This document shows positions 11,400-22,020 of a stretch of 64,000 nucleotides of DNA, piece after piece. How positions within the stretch are numbered: position 1 is the first letter of the stretch; each line of letters starts with the position of its first letter. The DNA lies in contig QVOM02000021.1 of assembly GCA_003586115.2 (NCBI GenBank), positions 7,578,248 to 7,642,247 on the forward strand, given 5' to 3'. A model generated the notes under the pieces. It had not been told where the DNA came from. It worked only from the letters and a program-made list of their open reading frames with translations, and ran no database searches. Source of the DNA: Salvator merianae (Eukaryota > Chordata > Lepidosauria > Squamata > Teiidae). A program made the position numbers and the translations under genes.

Positions 11400-12312
11400 C
11401 TGGAATCCACGGTCAAAAGAAACAGTAATGTATAGCTCTGAGTTCAAACCAGGTAGGCACAAACGCTGCTTCTGCTCAGTTCTCCTTTAAGAGCAGAAAT
11501 GGGAGGTAGTCTCAGAAGAAGCTAGACACACACTATTTTGCAAGCAGCCCAGACATTGATTCCAAGCATTCAGTTTCTCTTTTCTCTTCTTTGGTTGCAG
11601 AGCACTGAAGTATGTTTGCCTGTGTTAATATTCATACTGGCACATGACGTTACAATAGCGTGTGGGAGGCTACAGAGGCGGCCTAATAGTTTGACATCAC
11701 ATACCTAAAAGAGAGAAAAGAAGAAGGGGGTGGGAGAAGAGAATGTTAGCATCAAAGGAAAAAATACTCCCCCCCTCCCGTTTCAGAGAACAATCTGAGT
11801 TTATAGCAAACAATCTAAATCAACTTCTAATAGTTTTAACATGGGCTTGTCAAACGGAGCCTTCTGGAGCCTTTCCAGGCTTTTAACCTCAGCAAGTTTA
11901 TTAATCTCCTGCCGCAGCGCTATACTTACAGTACCAGTTCCACACTGTCCAACTTAACTGTTGTTTATTAAGAGCTTCACGAGAAACTCCAAGCACACCC
12001 ATCCAGTCCAACTGCTGCTCGAAAATGACACAGCAGCGGTAAACTGTTTGTGTTAATGAAGGCTGGACGACAGAAACAAGACTTGGTGCCCTGACGTTGA
12101 GCCCAAAGGCAAAGGTTAGCGAGAAAGTCTTTACGCAACTTCAAAAGAGAGTCTTATTTAAGTCTGACAACTTTCAGGAACGCTGGCACATGGATAGTTG
12201 AAAACAAAACCTGTACAAGAAACCACAGAGAGCAACCAAGAAAATCAGCTGGAGAAAATGAACCTAACAGGCAAGTTTTAAATGGTACTTTTCTTTGTTG
12301 CTGGAATGATAG
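11400..12312. other. DNA upstream of the LHFPL2 coding exon
   Basis: No recognised repeat. There is a pyrimidine-rich stretch near 11767 and no further coding exon. Its lack of repeats next to the exon makes it a reasonable place to look for conserved intronic control elements, but no specific site is claimed. Confidence 0.35.
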
Positions 12313-12315
12313 TAA

Positions 12316-12472
12316 GGGTGATTCCGCGGATTCTTGCTACTGGACCAGCAAGAGAACTAGGAGCCTCCCTTCTGCAGCCTCCCAGGGGCTTCCCTTGGAC
12401 CACAGCAGCATGCAGAAGGGAGCCTCCTAGTTCACTTGCTGGTCCGGTATATTGGCCCATGGGGAACTGACC
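12316..12472. mobile_element. Harbinger-like MITE family A copy 3, TAA target duplication
   Basis: A 157-bp near-palindrome starting GGGTGATTCCGCGG and ending GGGGAACTGACC, flanked by perfect TAA duplications (12313-12315 and 12473-12475). The arms pair over about 38 bases: 'ggaccagcaag.gaactaggag' with 'ctcctagttcacttgctggt', then 'ctcccttctgca' with 'tgcagaagggag'. This is the clearest member of family A and gives the TAA target rule used for the others. Confidence 0.8.
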
Positions 12473-12475
12473 TAA

Positions 12476-13854
12476 GTTGCTGCCATGTACAAGTTCCACA
12501 AATGGGTGTGTGTGTGCCAATGAAGGTCCTTCAAGCATCACCAATAAAATCACTAAAGGTGAGATTGTTGAATTTCATGCAATTGAGTCACATAACCGCA
12601 AATATGTATGCATATAGAAAGTTGTTAATTTTCTTTGCATTATAGACTAAGACTCCTTGCAATTTAGCAAGCCAGACAAGAATCTCTAAAAGGAGGTGTT
12701 TTGCATCCTGTAACTTACCAGAACTAGAAACCACCTTATGTTAGATGCTCTGAACTAGCTGGAGCAAGAGTAAATGAAAGTCTAATGAATCAGCAAACTA
12801 CAATGTTTTTGCACAAACACACACCATGTAAAGGTAACTCTACACAAACTACCCACGTGCTCTGGTTTGCCATCTGGATCCTATCAGTTTCTCCATACCA
12901 TCACAGACTACCTAGAAAGAGAGCATTAGGTAAAAGTCCTGGTTATCGGATGTGCATAAAGCAACACTGGCCAGCCCCAGACCAGAGGAACTAAAAGTAA
13001 AGTTTATTGCAAAGACAACTGGCATGTTTTCTTAATTCCGAAGTACAATAATGTTCCCTGACCTCTAGATACACCCAAAGTGAGTAATCGTAGAGCACAA
13101 CTTGAGTTCTGGCAGAAATTAAAAGATAACCAGGCATTATTGCATTATTGTCAGGCAGACTGATGGCCACGTAGTGCAAACACACCCTCTTCAAACAGCA
13201 AAAGTTGAAATGTAATGCATCAGTTGCCAAAACAGCAAATCTTCTCAGCATGCCCAATTTCAATAATAAATCAGAAGGAAGGAACTGCAATAATAGCTTC
13301 TTTTGATATTGCCAGTGCTGTAAAGGAAGTGAAGAGTTTAAAAGGAATTTTGCTTAGGAAGCAAACCAATCAACACGGGATAGAAAAAAGTTGTTAGATC
13401 AGAAGACAAATGGTTGTACTTGTACTGAGCAAAGCAGCAGAATGAAGAATAGTTGCATCTGTTTCAGAGCAACAAAAATGCTCATAGTTATGGAGGAGAA
13501 AGCAAGGTTCATATTTGTTTTACAAGGTGTGGAGATCATCTGAATGCTTATAGGAAAAAGTAATAAAAGCATGAATCATTGACTTTCTGCAGTACAGTGA
13601 TAACAGAGAAAGGCCCTGAAAGTTAAGGTAGAAACAAATGTCTGGGTAAATGCCACCTTTTACTGTTAAGGCAGCAAAGTTTTCTGGTCCTGAGAGCACA
13701 GCATCTTCCAACTGAGTATCCTATAGCCCAGGACCCTAACTCACGGTATTTCTGCCGCAATGGTACAGAAGATCCTTCTGGCTGGCAGAAGTCTGTCCTT
13801 CTGAAAAAAATGACTGAGTGTATAGGCAATTAAACCACTCTTTCTAAGGTTTAA
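12476..13854. other. Unassigned DNA
   Basis: No exon or clear repeat. Open frames are short and random-looking. Confidence 0.3.
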
Positions 13855-13897
13855 CACCACCAACCAACCAACCAACCAACCAATCAATTAATCAATT
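13855..13897. repeat. (CCAA)n/(CAAT)n microsatellite
   Basis: About six CCAA units followed by imperfect CAAT/TAAT units. Confidence 0.85.
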
Positions 13898-14213
13898 ATT
13901 CTGTTGCCTGCACATGTGCAAATGACCATAATTCATCACCCCATGTAGGCAAATACTGTTTCAGTAACCTTCTTATAGTGTCAATTTGAGTACTCTTTGT
14001 GACCACGTGTAATGGCATCCACTTCAATGTGCAAGAACAGGTCCTCTGGTCATGCTATAAAGGCCAACTCCACACCTGGGGATGATGCCAAACTCTTGCA
14101 TGTCTATTTGTGGTGCCAACAGGTGCACTGCCTAATCAATCCAAGAATGCCCAGCAGGCATTCAATGGGCTCAACTGCCAGAACATCTGAAAAGAGGTCT
14201 GATAGTGGAGCAA

Positions 14214-14632
14214 GAATGTGATTTTGGTTGCCCCAGTGAAAGTCACAGTGACTTTGCTTCCATGGCTGCACAGGCTACATATGTTTGACAAAGTGCCTCA
14301 TACCATACTTATTGAAAAAATGATCAAATATGGGATACACAGGTGGATTCATAATTGGCTTAGTGATCGTACTCAAAGAGTAGTCATAAACGGCTTCACA
14401 TCCAATTGGAAGAATATCTTGAGTGGAGTGCTGCAAGGCTCTGTCCTGGGCCCAGTGCTGTTCAACATTTTTATAAATGATCTGGCTGAGAGAGTTTCGT
14501 AAATGTTGATCAAATTTGCAGATGACACACAGCTAGGAGGGGTTGCTAACACTAGGGAGGAGAAGGAGAGGATTCAAAATGATCTGGACAAGCTTGAACA
14601 GTGGCTGAAACTAACAGAATGAGTGTGGAAAC
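14214..14632 (+). mobile_element. CR1-clade LINE fragment, reverse transcriptase remnant
   Basis: The frame at 14218-14502 encodes [13 protein letters not shown], then [19 protein letters not shown], then [20 protein letters not shown]. These are the palm motifs of a CR1-type reverse transcriptase ('AFDKVPH..GVPQGSVLGP'). After a stop and a short spacer the next motif ADDTQLGG and a following EEKERIQNDLDKLEQWLK are legible up to about 14632. Both ends are truncated. It is a dead 5'- and 3'-truncated copy in sense orientation; no endonuclease or 3' end is present. Confidence 0.85.
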
Positions 14633-14929
14633 AGTCTCACAGTATTCAGTATAACTGTGGAGGTATCATTTGTTAGTCTTACTTTCTGAGTAAAGCCAGT
14701 GGATGGCCTCTCTGCAAAACAAATGTATACTTTTCATGCCAAAGCTTTTCATTCAAATTCTATTTGCATATCTTCAAGTACATTATAGCAACTTCCCCCT
14801 TTCCCTACAACAGACCACTGCAACAATGGAATATACAGGTCATCCTCCTACCACACATAATCTGGCAGTGCAAGTTCACTATTATTATGCAATTTGAAAC
14901 CATTTGGGGTGCTTCTGAGTGCAGAGAGG

Positions 14930-16065
14930 CAGGGGTATAGAATGGAGAGGGTCACTGACACACACGTTTTGTGAGTTCTGAGTGCTCTCCAAGAGGATTT
15001 GGTGATTTTAGACAAGGTTTGGGGTGCCTCTGTGTACTTTTTAGTCCTTTTGTTTGGGTGCTGCAGTGCATCTTTGCTGTGGTTGGTGACGGAGTGACTG
15101 GGTTCCTAAGTGAGTGCAGAGTCCTTTGGAGTGTATGCATGTATGCAGGTATGCATTTTTTTTGTGCACTCCTTTTTTGCTGCACACAATGTTTGCTGTG
15201 TGCAGCACCTTTTTGCTCAAAGAACAGCGTTTTGTGCCAAAAGCCTTTTTCATTTTTATTTTTTTTTTAGATGGCAAAGATGGCACCAAAGCATGCTGGC
15301 AGCAAGGCAGCGGCCCCTGCAGAAGCAAAGATGAAGAGAAAGGAGGGGCACCTTATCCCTTCATGACAAAATCAAAGTGCTGGACCGACTATAAGAAGGC
15401 AAGGGTCATCGTGGTCAGTGCGGCTCTCCAGGGTCAGATATTTCAGGTCCAGGGGCACAGTGATGATGAGGGAAAAGGCACCGGACATCTGGATAGAGGA
15501 ACAGACCCAGAAGGTGTGGTTCACCAGCAAAGCAGATAATTGACCAGCTCTTTCAGACCACTGCAGACCCAGACAACTTCCAGGCCAGCCACTGCTGGTT
15601 TCAGAGGTTCAAAAAATATTTCACCTCCATAATGTGATAAAGCCATACAAGGAGCTGCAGCACCACTTGTGCCTGAAAACACAACAGCCTACACTGCACA
15701 CTTTCTTTAAAATGCAGAAAACCCCAAGGACACAGCAGAGCCTGAAGACCCATCAAGGCCATTGGGTGTGAGCACAACGGGATGCCTGGAGAGTCCTGGG
15801 GCCCCAAGAAGTGAAGTTTCCTGTGGTGTTGCCATGGGGAGGTCTCAGGCATGGCATTTGTGTGTTCTGGCCTTGCCCCCTGCTATATGCCCCTTTGAAT
15901 GTATGTTCCTTTCCTCCACTGACACGCATTAGGAACCCTTCCTCATTCAAGTCAATGGAATTTTGAACGGGGTTGGTCGACCATAACGTAAGTCAACTGA
16001 GATTTTTGGTGTGGTTTCCCTAACCCTGAATTTACACGGAAATCCACTGCTTCTCTAACATGTTT
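14930..16065 (+). mobile_element. pogo/Tigger-like DNA transposon remnant
   Basis: After a T-rich leader, an ATG at 15271 begins MAKMAPKHAGSKAAAPAEAK and KMKRKEGH. With frame changes one can then follow DIWIEEQTQK (about 15487) and ASHCWFQRFKKYF (about 15580-15620), matching the CENP-B/pogo DNA-binding half ('LLLWIEDQ..., F.AS.GWF.RFKKR'). The DDE catalytic half is missing, replaced by a short noncoding 3' part. The last about 220 bp (15840-16060) recur at 45786-46030, so this is a repeat family with a shared 3' end. Superfamily assignment is by motif resemblance. Terminal repeats and the TA duplication were not resolved. Confidence 0.6.
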
Positions 16066-17168
16066 TCCTACAAAGCAACAATTTGACGGAACAGAATTCT
16101 TGCTTTATAGAAGAATATATATAGTGTCCTTTCACTCATCCATCCCTTTTAAAGTCTGTCCATTTTGACTTTGTCCATTAAATGATGTATATTCGGATTA
16201 TAGCACTGATCATTTTGATAAATGATCAAGGGCGTTTAATTAATTGGAATTAAGAAAATATGAAACATTTTTCCCAGTTATCAATTTCCTTAACAATTAA
16301 AATCCATAAAATCTTATTTAGAAAGAATTCAGAAATGGCAGCAACTGCATTAAGTCACTAACACCTAGGATTAACAATGTGTTGGATAGTTTAATGTATT
16401 GTACTTTGCACTGTTTCCTTTTAAAGACTGAAGCTTTACTGACAACAGTGTTTAAATGTGTTTATACTGAGTAAACTGAGCAGTAAAGATTTGCTTAGAA
16501 CAAGAAAAGATTTAAGGAAGTGTCTTACATAAGATCAGAATTTCTGCTCTGTTAGGGAGCAATATTAAGGTGACATGGATAGATTTCCTTCAGCCCAGTT
16601 CCTTTGAACTCGTGCTGCTGGAGAAACAAATTCAGGGCTTGCGGACGTCACAAAGCTAACCCCCCCACCAGTGACAGCTCAATTTTTGTTCCTGACAAAG
16701 GCACCATGTACATGAAAGTATTATGCAAATATGTACACAATTAGCTCTTAATTATGTGCTACAGAACTCCACAAACCATGTCTCCATAATATAGCAAACA
16801 CAATTAACCCTTGATTTTCCACCCTTCTTTTCCCCATGAAAAGAATGGCTGCAAAACGTATGTAGGACAGTTGGCCCAGTAGCCAATGGCTTAAGTTCAC
16901 TCTGCTTTTCTCCTTCAAATACATTTCAGGGGTGACTAACCAGTGCAGAATTCATCACTCATTCCCTGGTTGGCTGACTTTAATAAAATTTACTTATTAT
17001 ATTCAATGAGATCACTTTCTGTGCAAGTTTGAATCACAGCCTCACAGTCTTTCTGTCTTATAGTTGTGTCACTACTTCTTTCTAGCTGCCTTGTCCTCTG
17101 CCCCACAAGCCCAAGGGCTACCAGCCACCAACGACTCAAATACAAATAGGATGTAGTGCTGCTGAGGC
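16066..17168. other. Non-repetitive AT-rich DNA, possible conserved noncoding segment
   Basis: No repeat recognised. The part 16615-16830 carries GGACGTCAC (CRE-like) near 16643, the octamer ATGCAAAT near 16723 and TTAATTA near 16748 within about 110 bases, in a stretch with no simple repeats. This is only a candidate regulatory element; motif matches alone are weak evidence. Confidence 0.25.
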
Positions 17169-17171
17169 TCT

Positions 17172-17573
17172 GCCCCTTTCTGCACTTACCTGCTGTAGAT
17201 CCAGATTAACCCAGTCCACTGATCTGGATCGTGGGGAGGCATACGTTCTGTCAGCACCATCTCCACTGACAGCACTGATCCGGATTAGGCCTCTTCACAG
17301 CCATGAAGCTCATGCGAGCTTCATGCTGCACCCCCATGCCTCCAATGGCTAGGAACAGGGTGCTTTGACATGACACTGAAAGCCCCCCCCCCCCCGTAGT
17401 CCCAAACACAGGTTCCAGATCAGTGTTTCAGTGTTACTGGTCCTTCTGGTAGACCTGATTAAATGGGTCTACCAGAGATCCAGCTTAAGGGAGGCCTTAA
17501 TCCAGATCTATGTGACCTAGAAGTGAACTACACGGTCCCTTAAACCATATTAAGGGTCCATGCAGAAAGGCCC
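17172..17573. mobile_element. Harbinger-like MITE family B copy 1, about 400 bp
   Basis: Starts GCCCCTTTCTGCACTTACCTG and ends GGGTCCATGCAGAAAGGCCC. Flanks are TCT (17169-17171) and TTT (17574-17576). Internal landmarks 'gatccagatt', 'cgtggggaggcat', 'gaagctcatgcgagcttcat' and 'ggctaggaacag' recur in the same order at 55679-56092 and partly at 61656-62410. A C14 run lies near 17386. Noncoding. Confidence 0.7.
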
Positions 17574-17576
17574 TTT

Positions 17577-17832
17577 GAGGTGGAGACTGATTCTTCAGCT
17601 GTGCTTCCCTATTCACTTTCTATGTTTAAGAAAGCAGTAAAGATATACCTCTTTGCCCTGGCCCTTGGCTAAATAAGGAAACAGATTTTCCTCCCCATTT
17701 TCAGACACTGTTATTGTTTTAATATGTTCATTTTATATTGGTTTTTAATGTTGTAACCCACCCTGAGACCTTTGAGTATAGGGTAGGATAAAAATGCAGA
17801 TAATAAATAATAATAATATTAATAATAAACAA
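17577..17832 (+). mobile_element. L2/CR1-type LINE 3' end
   Basis: A final ORF2 remnant reads like LPYSLSMFKKAVKIYLFALA, the 'LWNSLP...F...LKTYLF' C-terminus seen in the other L2-type copies here. It is followed by the 3' tail 'cctgagacctttgagtatag' and 'ggtaggataaaaatgc', ending in TAA-rich repeats. Strongly 5'-truncated. Confidence 0.7.
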
Positions 17833-20509
17833 TAATGCTCTGCAACGACAGAGAAGAATAAAATCTTAGTTTTGGATTACCAATGATCAGAGATAAAAGG
17901 GAACTACCTGCCAATTCAAGCAACTGGAGGTTTCTGAGGTTCTCCCTAGTGGCCTCCTTTTCCCAAGAAGTACAGACTGTTTGCTTAAACCACCCGTGTT
18001 TGTTTTGTTAATGTTTTGTTGTTTTACAGAGTTCCTCTGGTTATCACATATCTCAGTGACCACTCCTTTTCTCTATATGCAGCATATGGCATTCAGGGGG
18101 ATGCAAGCGAGCTCTCCTTGAGACATGGAGAATCTGGTCTCCATTATGGGAGAAGAAAGGGCAAGGAGACGACTTCTGGTCCCCCCTAACTGGTATAAAT
18201 TCTATGATCCTCGTTTCCTTTGAAAGGAAGCACAGCACGGTGTCGTCAGTCCACTACATTTTGCGGCCTCTCCTGTTTTGTTGAATAATAAATTATTTTT
18301 AGAAAAGTGCCTTTTGGCGCAACTTAAACAAACAATTGAAGTGAGGGCCACACAGGCAGCTGAAAAGGGACCGTTAAAAAACAGCGAAAGGAAAGCAGCA
18401 GCTGCAGGCGCAGCGAGACCTTTTCTGCTCAAGTTCAGAACAGTCTGCAATGAAATCATGCAGAGGAGTTTGTATGTATTTTGTTTACCAAACACAAGGT
18501 TAATATCTTGATGTCTAAAAGAAGGAAGGGCTGCTGGAGTTCTGGCATTTGTTTCTTCAACTGCTATTCATTAGTGGATCTACCACATTCTGAGAATGCT
18601 TTGAGCAATGAAGAGCAGAGGTAGCAACTAGAGTACTTTTTTGCTGATAGTTTTAAATTATTGCCATTTAAAGACATGGAGATGATTCGCACTTGTGGGG
18701 CACATTAAATTAAAAGGTTTCCAGCTAATCCAACTTGACTAAATTCTCCCTCCAAAACCCCCTCCTACAGAGATGTTCCTATAGCATTGTCTAAACAGAT
18801 TTTATGTTGAAGAAAACCAAAAATTGTTACGGGAGGCTAATGTTTTGGGGAGTGATTATTGCTATTTTCTCTCACTGCTTTAATTATCCAACTCATTTTT
18901 CTTATGGGATATAAGAAAACTGTCCTACTAGACCTTCCAGAGTAGAACTAATCTCTTTTTCACTACCAGTGTTTCTCAGGTCATAGCAGAATAGCACAGA
19001 ACTCATCTCAATGCATGAAATTAGAAAAGCAGGAATCTTTCAATATATCAAGCATTAGTGCCTCTAGATTACTTATGTCACTTCGCCAAGTAACCCTCAA
19101 ACTTACGTACTCAATGTGAAATGTGAGCTGTTTCAATAGGATGCGACATTTTCATTCTGGGGTACTTTTTTGAATGTGTGGACCTAGAGAACGAAGGGGC
19201 AGGTGAAAGCGACTTGAAAGCACTAAAAGAGGTTTCAGCTCCTTTAGGTCACTGCCATGATCACCACTGCCACTATTATCATTAAATAGTTACAGCAGAC
19301 ATGTCAAAAATCTTCCTTCATGACACTCAGTTATTTGCTTCTACTTGTGCTTCCTTCTGCTATGTGGAACACGTGACCATGCAGTGGAGTGATCATAGAT
19401 ACCATCTGCACTACCACATCTCTCCTTTCTTAGCTTTCTTAAATGTCTCTAAAGGTATTCCGGTAAAACACAGCAACCACTGCCTGTAAATAACACAACA
19501 ACTGCCTGTAGCAAAGGAGCCATTTCATCATGAGATATGTTTATTTTTCACTAATATTAGAGACAGCACATACCATCTCTTCCACTCGTAACATCAAAAG
19601 TGAAATGACAAACCATATGACAATTAGGATACTAATAGCTTGAAGCTGTGAGCCAGGCCTGTATAACACTTGAGTAAAAATGGACATTTTTATCATCGGA
19701 GTGGTAAAAAGGTCAGATTTCTAATGTTTTCCAACATCGAAGTTCCAATTTTCTGGACTATGGATTTGTTATTACATTTCAAATTCCTCTGGCTTATAGT
19801 CATGACACTATATTTTGAAAACTTATTGAAGATTTGCTCTAGTTCCAAATCTTATTAAATCTTCTATATAGGAAAAGGAATGTAGACTGCAGATTCTTCT
19901 AGCTATCAAAAGAGAAGAAAGGTGCAAATTATAGGGAAGAAAGTGTGTTACACAGAGCAATCTTGGCTGCAAATGGTAGGATAACATAACTGTTCAAGAA
20001 TTTATCAGTTGGGAGGAAGATAGGGCTTTTTCCTCTTTCGCACAAGATGAAATCATTCCAGATGAAATCATTCAAGGTTCAAGATTCCCAGATGAAATCC
20101 TCTTTATTGTATGAATACATCATATTTCCAAGGAGAGCCAAAAACTCATTGTCTCATGATAAGGGCAACCTTGGGATGTTCTTTCATTGCTCAAAATCAG
20201 AATTTCTAAGAAAGATGATTCAATGGTGTGAGGATTACTAATATTTTATATTTGCAGGAATACAACTTCTTCTTAAATAAAGACAAGACAATCCAATGGG
20301 AATCTCTTACTACTATAGAGTAGCTTCCTTTTGGCTGTGCAGCTAAGTGGGAAGAACTAAGTAAAAGAGAAAAGGAATAATTTTGCACAGGCCATCCAGA
20401 ATTTTAGAGAATTATACATGCAACCTGTCTCTCTAACTTACAAAAGATGATGCTCACCTAAAGACCAGGTCGTGCATGCATGTGTGTGTGTAGACTGGTA
20501 GGAACACAT
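17833..20509. other. Unassigned DNA, about 2.7 kb
   Basis: No exon, no clear transposon. Near 20047-20100 the word CAGATGAAATCATTC or a close variant occurs three times in about 55 bases, a small degenerate direct repeat. Otherwise nothing supportable. Confidence 0.35.
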
Positions 20510-20512
20510 TAA

Positions 20513-20658
20513 GGCCCTTTCTGCAGTGGGCTCATTCCCGATTATATCCCAGGCAATATATCCCCTGGGTAAAGCCTGCCATAATCTGCACCAGCATGCA
20601 GACAACAGGCCCCTATTCCAACATCTAAATTGGAATAAGGTCCAGTGCAGAAAGGGCC
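20513..20658. mobile_element. Harbinger-like MITE, complete 146-bp copy with TAA duplication
   Basis: Perfect 13-bp terminal inverted repeats GGCCCTTTCTGCA/TGCAGAAAGGGCC, flanked by TAA on both sides (20510-20512 and 20659-20661). The interior has short inverted words such as 'ccagg..cctgg' and 'ccaac..aattggaa'. This is the cleanest terminus of the GGCCCTTTCTGCA group in the window and anchors the calls at 4351, 9064, 17172, 55679 and 61656. Confidence 0.8.
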
Positions 20659-20661
20659 TAA

Positions 20662-21784
20662 GGCTCGGATCCTTTGATCACAGTAGACAAAGTATGCCGC
20701 CCAAATGCCCCTGGGAACTCTGAAGATTAGGAACTTATGTTTCTGCCTCGGGAACATTTGGAGGCCTCCCACGCCAGCTTCAAAGGCGGTGCGAGTTTCA
20801 GAGCGATCACAAGTGCTGGTGCAGAACAGGCCATCCCAATGTGGATAGCCTTGTTTCATACCAGGAGCAAGATTGGGATTGACAGATTATCCTAGTAAAG
20901 GGTGGCCCATGCTGAACCAGGATAAGCCTGGTAAGTCCAGAAACAGCCTTAATTTTATTGTTCTATTTTTGGAAGGAAAAACTGCTGTTTTTTACAATTT
21001 TAAATTTCTATGCAATCTTTGTTTCATAAAAACTAAAAAAATAAACATCCCCCCCCCCCATCTGCCAGAAATTACCAATTAGAGTCCCTGGCCTCTCTAA
21101 GTGGCTCATTTTTTAATGAACTGTGGTTTGGCACAAGCCTAAAACGCACACAAAGACATGAACACACTGTACTCACTCTTGAATCCAGACACGCCATTAC
21201 CAACTATAGCACACACTACTCACAGCAAATACTAGAAACAGACTGAATGCACACAAATACACACCAGTGACCCACTCCATAAGCAGTCCAAATCACCAGT
21301 CCATGCAAAGCTACACTCAGAATTCATTATTTGCCACAGACCAATATAACACCTTCCTCACTGTAGTAACACAAGTGGAAGGATGATTCCTGGGGAAGAG
21401 AGAAGGTCCTAGTAGGCTGCAAGACTTCCTCTGACATTGAAGTTTTATTAGGAAACTGTGCTATACTAAAAACAATGGGGTCATGTAAACTGAGACAGAT
21501 CACAATTTGGCAACCACATTTTAGTGAAGGTGTGTCAACAGAAACCATGTATTACCAGTGTACTAGGGGGGTGACATGCCAGACCACGGAGGGAAGCAGA
21601 CAACATGCCTCCGAGATCTGGTATACTACAGGGGAACCTGTTCCAGTATTAACAAGGATGAACTTCTCATACTAGAACTTCTCATTCTAGATTCCTAGAA
21701 TGGAATCTGAACCACTGCAGCACCTGAAATTCTAAAGCAATCATAGCTCCCAGTCAAATAGTTTTGAAAAAATAGAGAATGAGT
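20662..21784. other. Unassigned DNA with possible MITE debris
   Basis: Words such as 'tggtatactacagg' (about 21620) and 'gccagaccacggagg' (about 21579) echo the local MITE families, but no termini could be defined. Contains a C10 run near 21050. Confidence 0.3.
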
Positions 21785-21804
21785 ACTTCCTACATCACTA
21801 CTTT

Positions 21805-22000
21805 GTTGTTGTCAGGTACCACTGAGTTGTGGCCGGACTCTTGGTTGACGCATGGGCATCTCCATGGGCACCTCTATGTAGCTTACTTGGCACAGATACA
21901 GAAGAGGTTTGCCATTGCCTACTTCTGGAGAAAGGGGTTGGGCATCAAACCAGCAACCTTCTGCTTTCCAGACAGGTTGCTCTACCACTGAGCTACAGCC
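21805..22000 (-). mobile_element. tRNA-derived SINE with perfect 20-bp target site duplication
   Basis: On the minus strand the element begins GTGGCTGTAGCTCAGTGGTA then GAGCAACCTG, a tRNA-like 5' end with an A box (TAGCTCAGTGG), and continues to a B box-like GGTTTGATGCC. An unrelated body follows, 'ccagaagtaggcaatggcaa' and on to 'cagtggtacctgacaacaac', ending in a short A/C-rich tail. The 20-bp sequence ACTTCCTACATCACTACTTT occurs at 21785-21804 and again at 22001-22020 with no mismatch, proving LINE-style insertion and suggesting it is young. RNA polymerase III boxes are present; whether it is transcribed is unknown. Confidence 0.9.
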
Positions 22001-22020
22001 ACTTCCTACATCACTACTTT

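Noticed and set aside
21970..22000. A possible tRNA gene on the minus strand (TAGCTCAGTGGTAGAGC).
   Set aside because: It is the head of a SINE with a long non-tRNA body and target duplications; no proper T-arm and acceptor pairing at tRNA spacing.
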